A DNA stretch of 64,000 bases from Afipia massiliensis (GTDB taxonomy: Bacteria > Pseudomonadota > Alphaproteobacteria > Rhizobiales > Xanthobacteraceae). Positions 42,850 to 52,248 of this stretch are shown in pieces. The notes below the pieces were generated by a model. The model had not been told where the DNA came from and made no database searches. It saw nothing but the letters and a program-made list of their open reading frames with translations. The stretch spans positions 124,001-188,000 of the forward strand of contig NZ_JACHIJ010000007.1 in assembly GCF_014203115.1 (NCBI RefSeq), read 5' to 3'. Numbering within the stretch: position 1 is the first letter of the stretch; the number at the start of each line of letters is the position of its first letter. The position numbers and the translations under genes are program-made.

Positions 42850-43455
42850 ATGCGCCTGTTCGTCGGACTGGGCAACCCCGGCACGAAGTATCAGGGCAAC
42901 CGGCACAATATCGGGTTCATGGCTGTCGACGAGATCGCGCGGCGTCACGGATTTGGTCCGTGGCGCCGTCGCTTTCAGGGCGAGACCTCCGAGGGCCATC
43001 TCGGCTCCGGGCGAGTCATTCTGCTGAAGCCCACGACTTATATGAACGAGTCGGGCAACGCGGTCGGCGAAGCAACGAAGTTCTTCAAGATGGGCGTCGG
43101 CGACATCACGGTGTTTCACGACGAGATTGAGCTGCCGCCCGCGAAGCTGCGCGTCAAGATCGGCGGCGGTATCGCGGGGCATAACGGGTTGCGCTCGATC
43201 TCCGCACATGTCGGCAATGATTATCGCCGCGTGCGGCTCGGCGTCGGGCATCCCGGCGTCAAGGAACTGGTGCATCAGCACGTCTTGTCCGATTTCGCCA
43301 AAAGCGAAATGCCCTGGGTAAGCGCGCTGTGCGAAGCGGTTGCTGACAACGCAGCGTTTATCGTCACCGGGCAGGACGCGTCGTTTGCAAACAAGGTGCA
43401 TCTTGCGATGGATGCAAAAGGATTCACATCGAAGGACGACGGCGGCGCAAGCTAG
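42850..43455 (+). CDS. pth: Peptidyl-tRNA hydrolase
   Basis: Releases peptides from stalled peptidyl-tRNA, an essential recycling step. Catalytic His20 region [20 protein letters not shown], the TYMNESG motif, Asp in [11 protein letters not shown], and [11 protein letters not shown] are all present. 201 residues. Located between rplY and ychF; this rplY-pth-ychF order is conserved in many bacteria. Confidence 0.96.
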   Translation: MRLFVGLGNPGTKYQGNRHNIGFMAVDEIARRHGFGPWRRRFQGETSEGHLGSGRVILLKPTTYMNESGNAVGEATKFFKMGVGDITVFHDEIELPPAKLRVKIGGGIAGHNGLRSISAHVGNDYRRVRLGVGHPGVKELVHQHVLSDFAKSEMPWVSALCEAVADNAAFIVTGQDASFANKVHLAMDAKGFTSKDDGGAS

Positions 43456-43488
43456 TTCGCGCATCGTCCGGAAAATTCAGGGCAGGTT

Positions 43489-44586
43489 ATGGGTTTCAAA
43501 TGCGGCATCGTCGGACTGCCCAACGTCGGCAAGTCCACACTGTTCAACGCGCTGACGGAAACGGCGGCGGCGCAGGCGGCGAACTATCCGTTCTGCACCA
43601 TTGAGCCGAATGTCGGTGCGGTCGCTGTGCCTGATCCGCGGCTCGACAAGCTGTCGGCGATTGCGAAGTCGCAGCAGATCATCCCGACGCAATTGACGTT
43701 CGTGGATATCGCGGGCCTCGTGCGCGGCGCGTCCAAGGGCGAAGGCCTCGGCAACCAGTTCCTCGCCACTATCCGCGAGGTCGATGCGGTGGCGCATGTG
43801 GTGCGCTGCTTTGAGGACTCCGACATCACTCATGTCGAAGGCAAGATCGCGCCGCTGGCCGACATCGAGACCATCGAAACCGAATTGATGCTGGCCGATC
43901 TCGACAGCCTTGAGAAGCGCGTCGACAATCTGTCCAAGAAAGCCAAGGGCAACGACAAGGACGCCAAGGAGCAGCTCGAACTGGTCGATCGCGCGCTGAA
44001 GCTGCTGCGCGACGGCAAGCCGGCGCGTTTCCTCGAGCGAAAGGCGGAAGAAGAGCGCGCGTTCCGCATGCTCGGCCTGCTGACGTCGAAGCCTGTTCTA
44101 TATGTCTGCAACGTCGAAGAGGGCGCTGCCGCCACCGGCAACGCATTTTCGCAAGCGGTGTTCGAGCACGCCAAGAAAGAGGGCGCGGTCGCGGTGGCGA
44201 TTTCGGCCAAGATCGAATCCGAGATCGCGACGCTGTCACGGGAGGAGCGCGTCGATTTCCTCGATACGCTCGGGCTGGAAGAAGCCGGTCTCGATCGCCT
44301 GATCCGCGCCGGTTATGAGCTGCTTCATCTCATCACGTATTTCACGGTCGGCCCCAAGGAAGCCCGCGCCTGGACCATCACCAAGGGCACCAAAGCGCCT
44401 GCGGCGGCAGGCGTGATCCATACCGATTTTGAGAAGGGTTTCATCCGCGCCGAAACCATCGCCTATGACGACTACATCGCAAACGGCGGCGAGGCCGGCG
44501 CGCGCGACACCGGCAAGCTGCGGCTGGAAGGCAAGGAATACGTTGTCGCCGACGGCGACGTGATGCATTTCCGGTTTAATACCTGA
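43489..44586 (+). CDS. ychF: Redox-regulated ATPase YchF (OBG-like)
   Basis: 365 residues: Walker [12 protein letters not shown], then [17 protein letters not shown] and a C-terminal TGS domain. The usual NKxD guanine motif is replaced by CNVEE, which fits the ATP preference of YchF. It binds ribosomes and affects stress responses. 33 bp after pth. Confidence 0.96.
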   Translation: MGFKCGIVGLPNVGKSTLFNALTETAAAQAANYPFCTIEPNVGAVAVPDPRLDKLSAIAKSQQIIPTQLTFVDIAGLVRGASKGEGLGNQFLATIREVDAVAHVVRCFEDSDITHVEGKIAPLADIETIETELMLADLDSLEKRVDNLSKKAKGNDKDAKEQLELVDRALKLLRDGKPARFLERKAEEERAFRMLGLLTSKPVLYVCNVEEGAAATGNAFSQAVFEHAKKEGAVAVAISAKIESEIATLSREERVDFLDTLGLEEAGLDRLIRAGYELLHLITYFTVGPKEARAWTITKGTKAPAAAGVIHTDFEKGFIRAETIAYDDYIANGGEAGARDTGKLRLEGKEYVVADGDVMHFRFNT

Positions 44587-44597
44587 GCACCGAACGG

Positions 44598-44702
44598 CGT
44601 CATCCTGAGGTGCGAGCTCTTGCGAGCCTCGAAGGATGACGATTTCAGGTTATGGCCGTCGCCCTTCGAGGCCTCGCTTCGCTCGGCTCCTCAGGGTGAC
44701 GG
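44598..44702. repeat. Paired palindrome, family C (copy 2)
   Basis: CGTCATCCTGAGGTGCGAG..CTCGAAGGATGACG and CGTCGCCCTTCGAGGCC..CCTCAGGGTGACGG, the inverse order of copy 1 at 14746-14860. Located between ychF and the DUF4282 gene. Confidence 0.85.
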
Positions 44703-44711
44703 CGTGAATCC

Positions 44712-45017
44712 CTAAACCTGCCCCTCACGGTCGCGGCCCTGATCGCGGATCGCGCCGAGATGTTCGTTGATCCGGAACACGATCAGGATCAACTCCGCGC
44801 TGATGCGCGAGAGAATGATTCCGACGACGATCCCTGCGAGCGCGGCCAGCAGCAGGACGAAGCCGCCGAACGGGCTGATCGCCATCATGGTCAGCGCGGA
44901 GAACACGCCTGAGATGCCGAACAGGATCACCAGTGCGATGACCAGCCAGTAGAACGCCTTGATGATGGCGGGCGTGATGAACCTGTCCCACTGGAAGAGA
45001 TCCTGAAACTGAAACAT
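44712..45017 (-). CDS. DUF4282 membrane protein
   Basis: 101 residues with two TM segments (IIKAFYWLVIALVILFGISGVFSAL and GGFVLLLAALAGIVVGIILS) after a short start FQFQDLFQWDRFITP. This matches the DUF4282 pattern, function unknown. The C-terminus is charged (RDQGRDREGQ). It is convergent with ychF. Confidence 0.75.
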   Translation of the reverse strand: MFQFQDLFQWDRFITPAIIKAFYWLVIALVILFGISGVFSALTMMAISPFGGFVLLLAALAGIVVGIILSRISAELILIVFRINEHLGAIRDQGRDREGQV

Positions 45018-45234
45018 GGGTTTGTCTCCAGATAAACCGCAAAGATGGATGACGGCAGGCGAACGGGCTGCCCGGAGCCGTCAGGCGATTGAGCGAATCA
45101 GCGGCCGACTGAATCGCTCCGGATGGTAAGGGTTGTCGCATATCGCCGAAAAGGACGGAAGGCGACGGCGAAACGCCTCACTTGAGGTGTCTGCAAATAA
45201 CGGCCAAACTGCGCCTATCCACAACGTGATTGAA

Positions 45235-45696
45235 ATGATGAAACTCGCATTCGAAGACTTTAAGCCCGGTCACCTCGGCACGTTCGGCCCGCATCATGTG
45301 TCCCGCGAAGATATTATTGAATTCGCCACCGAGTTCGATCCGCAGCCGATGCACCTCGACGAGGAGGCGGCCAGCCGCACCATTTTGAAAGGTCTGTCGG
45401 GCTCGGGCTGGCACATGTGCGCCCTCTGGATGCGCATGGCGTGGGACGGTTTCATCAGCGGCATCGCTTCGATGGGCGCGCCGGGGGTCGAGGAAGTCAG
45501 GTGGGTTTCGCCGCTACGGCCGGGAGACGATCTCATGCTGGATGTCGAGGTGCTCGACACGCGTGAATCGAAGAGCATGCCGGACATCGGATTTGTCCAT
45601 CTCAAGCAAGAGATGCGAAACGCATCCGGGCAAGTCCTCATGTTCAGCACGATTAAGATCATGGTCCTGCGGCGACATGCCGTGGAAGCGATGTAA
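45235..45696 (+). CDS. MaoC-like hydratase (first of a pair)
   Basis: About 153 residues, hotdog fold. The MaoC pattern is present: FATEFDPQPMHLDEEAA with the hydratase Asp/His pair, and LSGSGWHMCALWMRM. Such domains hydrate enoyl-CoA or act as dehydratases. It is followed after 9 bp by a close paralogue, so the two may form a heterodimer. Start uncertain: ATG at 45235 or 45238; a longer frame from 45133 is open but lacks support. Confidence 0.8.
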   Translation: MMKLAFEDFKPGHLGTFGPHHVSREDIIEFATEFDPQPMHLDEEAASRTILKGLSGSGWHMCALWMRMAWDGFISGIASMGAPGVEEVRWVSPLRPGDDLMLDVEVLDTRESKSMPDIGFVHLKQEMRNASGQVLMFSTIKIMVLRRHAVEAM

Positions 45697-45705
45697 GGTT
45701 CCGCA

Positions 45706-46185
45706 ATGCCGTATTTCGACGACATCAAGATCGGCGATCGCCGCGAACTGGGATCATTCACGTTTACGCCGGAGAACATCAAGGCTTTCGCCACGAAGTT
45801 CGATCCACAGCCGTTCCATCTCGATGAGGAAGCGGGCCGCAAGTCGGTGTTCGGCGGTCTCGCCGCGTCGGGATGGCACGTCGCTGCGGTCTATATGAAG
45901 CTGACGGTCGCGAGCTTTCAGCGCGAGGCGGCAGCGTTGATCGCGCGCGGCGAGAAGCCGGTGGCGTCAGGTCCGTCGCCGGGGTTTCGCGAACTGAAGT
46001 GGATCAAGCCGGTGCTCGCCGGCGACACGCTGACCTACGCGTCGGAGGTGACCTCGATGCGGCCGCTGGAATCGCGTCCGCAATTCGGTTTCGTCGGATT
46101 CTACAATACAGGCGTCAATCAGCGCGGCGAACTGGCGTTCTCGTTCATGGGTTCGGTGTTCGCGCCGAGGCGGCCCGCTGCCTGA
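45706..46185 (+). CDS. MaoC-like hydratase (second of the pair)
   Basis: 159 residues. FATKFDPQPFHLDEEAGRKSVFGGLAASGWH is the MaoC active-site region, and it aligns well with the upstream gene. The C-terminal part (FGFVGFYNTGVNQRGELAFSFMGSVF) matches the family. Start MPYFDDIKIGDRRE. The two genes probably arose by duplication and make a two-subunit (R)-specific enoyl-CoA hydratase-like enzyme. Confidence 0.85.
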   Translation: MPYFDDIKIGDRRELGSFTFTPENIKAFATKFDPQPFHLDEEAGRKSVFGGLAASGWHVAAVYMKLTVASFQREAAALIARGEKPVASGPSPGFRELKWIKPVLAGDTLTYASEVTSMRPLESRPQFGFVGFYNTGVNQRGELAFSFMGSVFAPRRPAA

Positions 46186-46204
46186 ACCTCGCAGCCATGC
46201 GATA

Positions 46205-46244
46205 AGAAAAAGCGCCGCCCGCTCGTGTCATGGAGAGGGCGGCG
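46205..46244 (-). terminator. Terminator for the minus-strand gene 46326-46745
   Basis: CGCCGCCC (46213-46220) pairs with GGGCGGCG (46237-46244). On the minus strand the stem is followed by GCTTTTTCTTATC. Confidence 0.7.
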
Positions 46245-46325
46245 ACAAGTCTCAGGGAGATTGCTTGTTTCAGAAGGCGTGATCCCGAGAGATCATGCCC
46301 GAACAAAACAGAGTTCGGTCCTTAT

Positions 46326-46745
46326 TCAGTCCTGGCGTGGTTCGGGAGCGGTGCGCTTCCACTGCGCCAGATTGTCGGCGATCATGCGGGTCGATTTCAT
46401 CGCGGTCTGGCCGAGCTGGGCATAACCGGCCAGTTCGCGCTGAATGCGCTGGCCTTCGTTGTGCATCAGCGTGCGCAGTCCTTCGAGCTCCGTGATCAGG
46501 TTTTCGATTTCCCCGAGCGATGCGCCTGCGACGCGATGGATCAGCGTGTTGACGCTGCTGACCGCGGCTTCGGCGGACGTGTCTGCCGGTGCGTCGGCGG
46601 CTGGTGTTGCTGCTGTCGGGTTGCGGCGAAGATAGGCGACGTCCTTGCGGACGAAATCGCGAATTCCGGCTTCGACATCGCTGACGGCGGCGAGGTTCTT
46701 GTCCTCATCACTGATTTCGGACTTTTCTGCCTGAATGGCGTTCAT
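46326..46745 (-). CDS. Hypothetical protein, coiled-coil rich
   Basis: 139 residues. Charged N-terminus with predicted helices, a Pro/Ala/Thr-rich linker (PTAATPAADAPADTSAE) and a C-terminal helical region (IENLITELEGLRTLMHNEGQRIQRELAGYAQL). No catalytic motif. It is probably cytoplasmic. AAGGAAC precedes the chosen start (MNAIQAEKS). I do not recognise a family. Confidence 0.6.
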   Translation of the reverse strand: MNAIQAEKSEISDEDKNLAAVSDVEAGIRDFVRKDVAYLRRNPTAATPAADAPADTSAEAAVSSVNTLIHRVAGASLGEIENLITELEGLRTLMHNEGQRIQRELAGYAQLGQTAMKSTRMIADNLAQWKRTAPEPRQD

Positions 46746-46919
46746 CGGCTGTTCCTTGTTTCGCAGGTTGAGCGAGCGCGGAGGTCCCCCGCACGACGAA
46801 TAGAGGTACATCAGTCCAGCCGATCGTGACCGAAACGCGGCAGGGATGCGGCGAAGACCGATTCATACAGTGGACAAACCGGGAAAGGCCGGGATGGTAG
46901 CCATCCGGTTAAGCGGAAC

Positions 46920-47810
46920 CTACCAGCGGGTCTTGAAGCCCGCGCTCAGGCTGCGATTGGCGAACCCTTCGGGCGTCTCGCTGACCGATCCCGTGACAGT
47001 GACGCCGCCGAACAGTTTCTGTTCAGCGCCGATCCGGCGCAGCCACTTGTCGTCGGCGGTCGAATGGGTCTGGCCTGCGATGAAGCTGGTGCCGGTTTCA
47101 ACGATGCCAAGCCGGGCGGACTGATCGACTTCATATATACGCGACGACGCGCCGAGACCGAACACCGGCACCAGCGTCTGCTGCGTGACGTTGTAGCCGT
47201 TCTGAAGCGTAAGCGAGTATCGATCGCCGCCGAACGGCAGCGATTTGCTGAGTGACGTTGCGAGCTTGCTCTGTTCCTGCGCGGGATCGGTGCGCGCCTC
47301 GATGGCGGTCTTGTCCCAGATCGAGCCGAGGCCGGGCGCGGTCATCGCCGCCCATGCGCTGCCCGACGATTGCGAAATCTGATTGTTGTGCGCGATTTTT
47401 TCCGCGAGGACTTCCGACGAGGTCAACGGCATCTGCGTCGTGACGTTCAGGTCGGCACCGACGCGGGTGTCCCAGAATGGCGTAATCGGTTGCTTGATCG
47501 TGACCGCGGACGATCCGTCCTCTTTGTCGTTGCGGCTCCATGACCAGGGGTCGCTCAATGCAGCAGCCGTCTTGCGATCGATCTTTGACGGCTGGGCGTA
47601 AACCGACGTGGGATCGGTGTTGAGGATGCTCCAGTCGATGTCCGCTGGTTCGATAAATTCCGGCGTCGCGGTCTCGGTGGCTTCAACCGCTTCAGGTGCA
47701 GCGCCGTCTTCCGCTCGCGCGACATCGGCAACACAAAGGCCGCAGGCGAACGCCAGCGCGATCGTCGTCAAGCATCGTGATGGCGAGGAGAGCGGCATTC
47801 GCGGCGTCAT
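46920..47810 (-). CDS. Exported protein, possible outer-membrane barrel, unknown function
   Basis: 296 residues with a signal peptide (CLTTIALAFACGLCVADVARAE). The mature part has strand-like stretches (TRVGADLNVTTQMPL, YSLTLQNGYNVTQQTLV, GVTVTGSVSETPEGF) and ends in SAGFKTRW. The aromatic terminal residue and alternation suggest an outer-membrane beta-barrel, but I cannot name the family. Upstream alternative start about 12 bp downstream (MPLSS). Confidence 0.6.
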   Translation of the reverse strand: MTPRMPLSSPSRCLTTIALAFACGLCVADVARAEDGAAPEAVEATETATPEFIEPADIDWSILNTDPTSVYAQPSKIDRKTAAALSDPWSWSRNDKEDGSSAVTIKQPITPFWDTRVGADLNVTTQMPLTSSEVLAEKIAHNNQISQSSGSAWAAMTAPGLGSIWDKTAIEARTDPAQEQSKLATSLSKSLPFGGDRYSLTLQNGYNVTQQTLVPVFGLGASSRIYEVDQSARLGIVETGTSFIAGQTHSTADDKWLRRIGAEQKLFGGVTVTGSVSETPEGFANRSLSAGFKTRW

Positions 47811-47989
47811 TGCATTGCGTCCGGCATTTTCGCGGGTCGTTATGGCTGATCGGGAGCCATCAAGTCATCAGGCAGGTTAATATCGTCTTTCGACGCCATC
47901 GTCGCCAGCCGCAGCGACGGTGTCTCAATTGTGTTTGTCGCAATTGTGACTCGGCGGGTTCAGGTGAATGAACCTTATGTGATGCTGCA

Positions 47990-48015
47990 CAAAAAACGGC
48001 CCCGCATCGGGGCCG
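47990..48015 (-). terminator. Strong terminator for the minus-strand SnoaL-like gene
   Basis: Perfect 8-bp stem CGGCCCCG / CGGGGCCG with loop CAT (47997-48015); on the minus strand it is followed by TTTTTTG. Confidence 0.85.
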
Positions 48016-48046
48016 CTTGCGTTTGCTGAAGGGTGCCGGAATTTGA

Positions 48047-48478
48047 TTACGCGATTTTCGGCAGATGAATCTGACGGCCCAGCGCCTGCTCGACCAGATC
48101 GAACGTGTCGATGATGGCGCGAAGGTTGGTCAGTCGGCCGGCCTTGAACGTCGCGAAGATGGCGATCCGGACGCTGATCGGATTGCCCGAGGCCGCCGGC
48201 GTTAGCGAATAACGCATCAGCGACGCTGCCGAATCCTCGCCCAGCATGATCGATTCCCGGTCGAAACGATGAAGGCTGACGATGTCGGAGATTTCGCGAA
48301 CGACATCGATCACGGCGCGCTTGCCGTGGCGGGGGCCGAGAAAGGCGAACATGTCGATCGGCCCGTAGATCGCCCAATCGACGTTCTCGTCGAGGATCGA
48401 TTCGAGGTGATCGGTCTGACGCTCGTTCAGCGCACGATGAAACGCGCGAGAAAAACGCCAGAGGCTGTGCTCTGTCAT
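48047..48478 (-). CDS. SnoaL-like (NTF2-fold) polyketide cyclase-type protein, copy 1
   Basis: 143 residues of NTF2/SnoaL-like fold: HRALNERQTDHLESILDENVDWAIYGP, then TFKAGRLTNLRAIIDTFDLVEQALGR. Such small proteins serve as cyclases, isomerases or binding proteins. The ending resembles that of the protein at 50426-50881 (FDTFDLVQQLLGR), so the two are paralogous. ATG chosen after AGGA; a GTG 21 bp upstream is possible. Confidence 0.7.
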   Translation of the reverse strand: MTEHSLWRFSRAFHRALNERQTDHLESILDENVDWAIYGPIDMFAFLGPRHGKRAVIDVVREISDIVSLHRFDRESIMLGEDSAASLMRYSLTPAASGNPISVRIAIFATFKAGRLTNLRAIIDTFDLVEQALGRQIHLPKIA

Positions 48479-48715
48479 TTTGAGGTCCTGAAATGTCACT
48501 TAACCAAGCAGCAAACGGCCCATGTGCGTCGCCGATGACGCCGGGCCAGGATGCTGGAATTCCAATTGATGACATCGGAAGTATCAAATTTAGCCCGGAT
48601 GACAATGTATGATATTGCATTGCACAAATGTGCGAAACGCGGGTTGGGCGCTCAAAATTCAATCAGAACGTGCGCCGGCACAAAACGGCAGCAGCTCTGA
48701 AGGGCTGAAAACGCG

Positions 48716-49030
48716 TCACGCATCACTTTCCATGCGGATACGCGCGCGTGCGGCAGTGTAAGCGGCCCAGATGGCGCCGATCAGCCCGCCGAGAACGGCG
48801 CCGACGGGCGCGAAGGTAAAGAACACCAGCATTGCGCTGTAGCCTTCGAAATCCGTGGTCTGAAAAATGCTGACCCAAGCGATTCCCGCCAGGATGCTCA
48901 GCGCGACTCCCAGAACGAGGCCGACGACGGTCCCCAGAGCTGCCAAAACGATTGTTTTCATCATGTCCCTCGTGATCCGGGGTTGCGTCCCGGACACCGG
49001 TTCGTCGGGCGGCAAGGGCGACAGGTTCAT
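48716..49030 (-). CDS. Small membrane protein, unknown function
   Basis: About 104 residues with two TM segments (MKTIVLAALGTVVGLVLGVALSILAGIAWV and MLVFFTFAPVGAVLGGLIGAIWAAYTA). The N-terminus has Pro-rich polar sequence. Possible starts at 49081, 49069, 49030 and 48963; the one used gives MNLSPLPP. No family recognised. It is divergent from the serine hydrolase gene. Confidence 0.5.
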   Translation of the reverse strand: MNLSPLPPDEPVSGTQPRITRDMMKTIVLAALGTVVGLVLGVALSILAGIAWVSIFQTTDFEGYSAMLVFFTFAPVGAVLGGLIGAIWAAYTAARARIRMESDA

Positions 49031-49116
49031 GGCCGGGGGCGGCTTGAACGCGATACGGTCCCGCGCCATCCTCGCGGGCATAGGGTGACCAAGCGCTTTT
49101 CAGGAACGAATTGCCG

Positions 49117-50406
49117 ATGACATGTTCATCCGCTCTCAATCGGCTGCGCGCGGCGGCATGTGTCTGCGTCCTGCTTGTCGCCGGAGCGGCGAAGGCGGAG
49201 GTGTCCGGCGCACCCGCTGCAAAGGCGTGCGGGCCGTCGTTCTCCCATTCAGGACCGGATGCGGAGGCCTATGGCGCGGGCCGGAATTACCCGCTCGGCA
49301 CCATCGCCGACCGGCGGCGTCAGGACTACATGGTCGCGACGTTCAGCAATTTCGACAAGCTGCTGCCTGCTCACGCCGTGGCGCCGCCGGCTGCGCCATC
49401 ATCGCTGGCGCGCGATTGCGACCGTGCCGCCTGGCACTATGACTTCGACGGCGAGCGCCGCACCATCGACCAGTATCTGGCGCGGCATCCCGCGACGGGA
49501 CTGCTGATCGCGCGGGACCAGACCATCCTGTTCGAGCGCTACCAGTATGGACGCCGCGACACCGATCGTCTGCTCTCTAATTCGATGGTGAAAACCATGG
49601 TCGCGATGCTGGTCGGCATCGCCATCAAGGAGGGCAAGATCCGCTCGATCGAGGATCTGGCGCAGGACTATGTGCCCGAGATGAAGGGCAGTACCTATGG
49701 CCAGACGTCGCTGCGCGCGCTGCTCACCATGAGCGCGGGCGTCGAATTTTCCGAACGATACGACGGCACCGACGACGCCACGAAGTTAGCCCTCGATCTG
49801 CGCCGCTCCGATTTACCGAGCGCAGCCATCCTCCTGCGGCGCTACAACAACCGGCCGGTGCCGCCTGAAACGAAATTCGCCTACACCGGATCGCAGACCG
49901 AAACCCTCGGGCTGGTGCTGATGGCCGCGACCGGCAAGCGCCTGTCCGACTATCTGTCCGAGAAAATCTGGAAGCCGATGGGCGCGGAGGACGAAGCAAG
50001 CTGGACTGTCGATGGCCACAACCAGGAACTGGCCTATTGCTGTCTCGCTGCACGGCTGCGGGATTATGCGCGCTTCGGCCTTCTGCTCGCGCGCGACGGC
50101 GGCGGAATCATTCCGGAAGCATGGGTGATCGAGGCGACCACCGCGCCCGAAGGATCATTTCGCTCGCCGCGCGTGGCGACGCAGTTCTACGGCTACGGCT
50201 ACCAGACCTGGATCATGCCCGCGAAGCGCCGCATGTTCGCGATGCTCGGGATCAACGGGCAGGCCATCTTTGTCGACCCCGCCTCGAAGCTGGTGCTGGT
50301 GCATACCGCTGTGCGCTTGAAGCCGAACAGGGATCCCGCGGCGCGCGAACTGACCGCGCTGTGGTTCGGGCTGGTGCGTGAGCTCGGTGTATCGGCGGCG
50401 CGTTAG
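49117..50406 (+). CDS. Serine hydrolase of the beta-lactamase / penicillin-binding class C fold
   Basis: 429 residues with a signal peptide (LRAAACVCVLLVAGAAKAE). The nucleophile motif SxxK is present as SMVK in LLSNSMVKTMVAMLVGIA, and the later YxG segment (AYTGSQTETLGLVL) occupies the place of YxN. Class C-like esterases, D-aminopeptidases and carboxypeptidases share this arrangement, so the substrate is unknown. An upstream TTG (49111) is also possible; AGGA lies nearby. Confidence 0.8.
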   Translation: MTCSSALNRLRAAACVCVLLVAGAAKAEVSGAPAAKACGPSFSHSGPDAEAYGAGRNYPLGTIADRRRQDYMVATFSNFDKLLPAHAVAPPAAPSSLARDCDRAAWHYDFDGERRTIDQYLARHPATGLLIARDQTILFERYQYGRRDTDRLLSNSMVKTMVAMLVGIAIKEGKIRSIEDLAQDYVPEMKGSTYGQTSLRALLTMSAGVEFSERYDGTDDATKLALDLRRSDLPSAAILLRRYNNRPVPPETKFAYTGSQTETLGLVLMAATGKRLSDYLSEKIWKPMGAEDEASWTVDGHNQELAYCCLAARLRDYARFGLLLARDGGGIIPEAWVIEATTAPEGSFRSPRVATQFYGYGYQTWIMPAKRRMFAMLGINGQAIFVDPASKLVLVHTAVRLKPNRDPAARELTALWFGLVRELGVSAAR

Positions 50407-50425
50407 TTCTGGCGGACCATCATGG

Positions 50426-50881
50426 CTACTGCCCCATCGCGTTTTTCAGGCGGGCCGCGAATTCGCCGGTCAGATCGCGCCCGAGCAATTGCTGCACCAG
50501 ATCGAAGGTATCGAACAGCGAGCGGTGCTCCAGGATGCGGCCGTTACGCAGGGTGAAAAATTCCCCGACATTCAGCGTGATGACGCGTTGGTCGCTGCGC
50601 TTGGTCAGGGTCGCCTGTACGAATGTCGCGGCCTGCGTTTCATCCGCGACCACAAAATCAATCGTGTGACGCCGGTCGGAATAGCGCTCCTGCTGGATCT
50701 GGATCGCCTGCGCGATCCACGCCTTGCTCTGCTGGAGGCCGAGATGCGGAAAGATTTCAACGGGAGCATAGGTGACTGAAACAAATGCATCGTCGCAGCA
50801 CTGCTCCATGCGCGCGACGTCACCGGAATAATAGGATTCGATAAAAGTCCGCACACATTTTTCGGACTGTTGATTGTTCAT
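50426..50881 (-). CDS. SnoaL-like (NTF2-fold) protein, copy 2
   Basis: 151 residues. Pattern: YYSGDVARMEQCCDDAFVSVTYAPVEIFPH, VGEFFTLRNGRILEHRSLFDTFDLVQQLLGRD. Paralogous to the protein at 48047-48478 by its shared ending (FDTFDLV-Q-LLGR). Start after GGGGGAGA (MNNQQSEKC). Convergent with the serine hydrolase, 19 bp from its stop. Ligand unknown. Confidence 0.7.
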   Translation of the reverse strand: MNNQQSEKCVRTFIESYYSGDVARMEQCCDDAFVSVTYAPVEIFPHLGLQQSKAWIAQAIQIQQERYSDRRHTIDFVVADETQAATFVQATLTKRSDQRVITLNVGEFFTLRNGRILEHRSLFDTFDLVQQLLGRDLTGEFAARLKNAMGQ

Positions 50882-51032
50882 TGCGTCGTCTCCCCCAGTT
50901 GGCGGTTCCGTAGGTGGGAACCGATTGAGGATCAAGCCGCATGCGGTGCGAGGTTTAACGAAGTCTATCCAATGTGTCGATGATTGTTCATGCATGTCCC
51001 AACGACGGAGAGCGACAGCGGCGACGAAAAAT

Positions 51033-51713
51033 TCACCGGTAGTTAATGCTCCATTGCACGATTTGCGGACGCACGCGGCGCAACACCAGATTCGTCGACG
51101 CGATCAGCACGTCGCCCGTCACCGATGCGAAGCGGGGCGGTAACGGATTAGCGATGCCGGGTTCGAACCGGATTTTCAGGGTGCAGTCACCCGGCAGATC
51201 GACGAACGGACTGTTCAGCTTCGAGGCCTCGCCGCCGCCGACGCCACCGAAGCCGGTGACGCTGAAGCCGCCGCCGTTGAGCTTTTCGAGATCCTTCAGC
51301 GTCAGGCCGTTGCGCACGCTGCCGGGGCCGGTCCAGGTGGAAGGCGCCTCGACGGTGATGGACAACGGCTTGGAGCGGGCCTTGTTATCCTTCCAGAAGA
51401 CAACGAGGCGCCGGGTCGGGTCGCCGTCGAAAAGCACGGTGGCCTTGGTCAGCACGTTGTTGGTCACGTCGACGTCCTTGAAGGCGACATTCTTGACGCC
51501 GAACGCAGCCGCCAGCTTGTCGTGCGTGGTGTCTTTCGCAAACGGCCCTTCGCAGGCCAGCGACGGAGCCTTCGGCGCGTCCTTCAGATTGTTGAGCGAG
51601 GTATCCTGCGCCATCGGCTCGGCCGGCTTGGCGGCCTTCTTCGCCGCGTCAGCACCGGAGCACGCGAAAGCGCAGATCAGCAGAGCGCCGGACAGGGATC
51701 GCATACGGGTCAT
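51033..51713 (-). CDS. Exported protein, unknown function
   Basis: 226 residues with a signal peptide (MRSLSGALLICAFACSGADA). The mature part has LACEGPFAKDTTHDKLAAAFGVKNVAFKDV, a Pro/Lys region and TLKIRFEPG, suggesting a beta-rich periplasmic domain. No metal or catalytic motif. The amount of Asn/Asp and the sequence GGGFSVTGFGGVGGGEA suggest loops. I cannot assign a family. Confidence 0.6.
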   Translation of the reverse strand: MTRMRSLSGALLICAFACSGADAAKKAAKPAEPMAQDTSLNNLKDAPKAPSLACEGPFAKDTTHDKLAAAFGVKNVAFKDVDVTNNVLTKATVLFDGDPTRRLVVFWKDNKARSKPLSITVEAPSTWTGPGSVRNGLTLKDLEKLNGGGFSVTGFGGVGGGEASKLNSPFVDLPGDCTLKIRFEPGIANPLPPRFASVTGDVLIASTNLVLRRVRPQIVQWSINYR

Positions 51714-51831
51714 TCTTTGGTCCGTGAGGTATCGCCTGAACTTATGAGGTCATCCTACTACATTATACCGCAAGGTTGCGAGGAACGGTTGCCTGCAAGG
51801 CGCATTGTCTCCTCGTACACAGGAGGACTGC

Positions 51832-52011
51832 ATGACCAAACCGATCCCGCCTGTCCCGGAAGACAACCGCAGCGACAAGGGCCCCGGCAGCGCGCCGAAG
51901 GTGACGACCGACAACACCAAGGGGCATCGTGACGACGAAAAGCAGAACATCGATGAGCAGGGCGACCACGGAAACATGAAGCAGAACACCAGCAACCGCA
52001 GGTCCGGTTGA
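51832..52011 (+). CDS. Small hydrophilic protein, 59 residues, unknown function
   Basis: An exact AGGAGG (51821-51826) six bases before the ATG strongly supports expression. The protein is nearly devoid of hydrophobic residues: it is rich in Asp, Asn, Gln, Lys, Pro and Gly, and seems disordered. A repeated NxKQN-like theme appears near the C-terminus. Stress-protective or hydrophilin-like roles are possible but only a guess. Confidence 0.6.
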   Translation: MTKPIPPVPEDNRSDKGPGSAPKVTTDNTKGHRDDEKQNIDEQGDHGNMKQNTSNRRSG

Positions 52012-52083
52012 CGGGAAGCTGTCATGACCGGCTCTTGTCAGTGCCCGTCCGCATGGACGGCAAGCGAACGGCATCATAAAGTT

Positions 52084-52160
52084 CTAGTGATCCGGTTCTG
52101 ACATTCGTACTACTTCTCAGCTTACACCTTTTGCGAATGTCAGAACCAAAGGATCACTAG
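52084..52160. repeat. CTAG-family palindrome, copy 5 (reverse orientation)
   Basis: 77 nt bounded by CTAG. Same inner stem as copy 1 (GGTTCTGACATTCG), with CTAG ends intact and the AAG bulge on the right strand. An 11-bp gap leads to copy 6. Confidence 0.9.
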
Positions 52161-52171
52161 AATCATGTTTG

Positions 52172-52247
52172 GCGAGTGTCCTTCGTATCCGACGTTCGCC
52201 CCGGGAGGCGCTGCAGAGTGAAGCGAACGTCGGATACGGGACACTAG
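52172..52247. repeat. CTAG-family palindrome, copy 6 (forward orientation)
   Basis: About 76 nt. The right end is CTAG, the left end is degenerate (GCGAGTGTC). CTT bulge on the left strand and an inner stem like copy 2 (CGTATCCG..). It ends one base before the pfkA ATG. Confidence 0.85.
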
Positions 52248-52248
52248 C

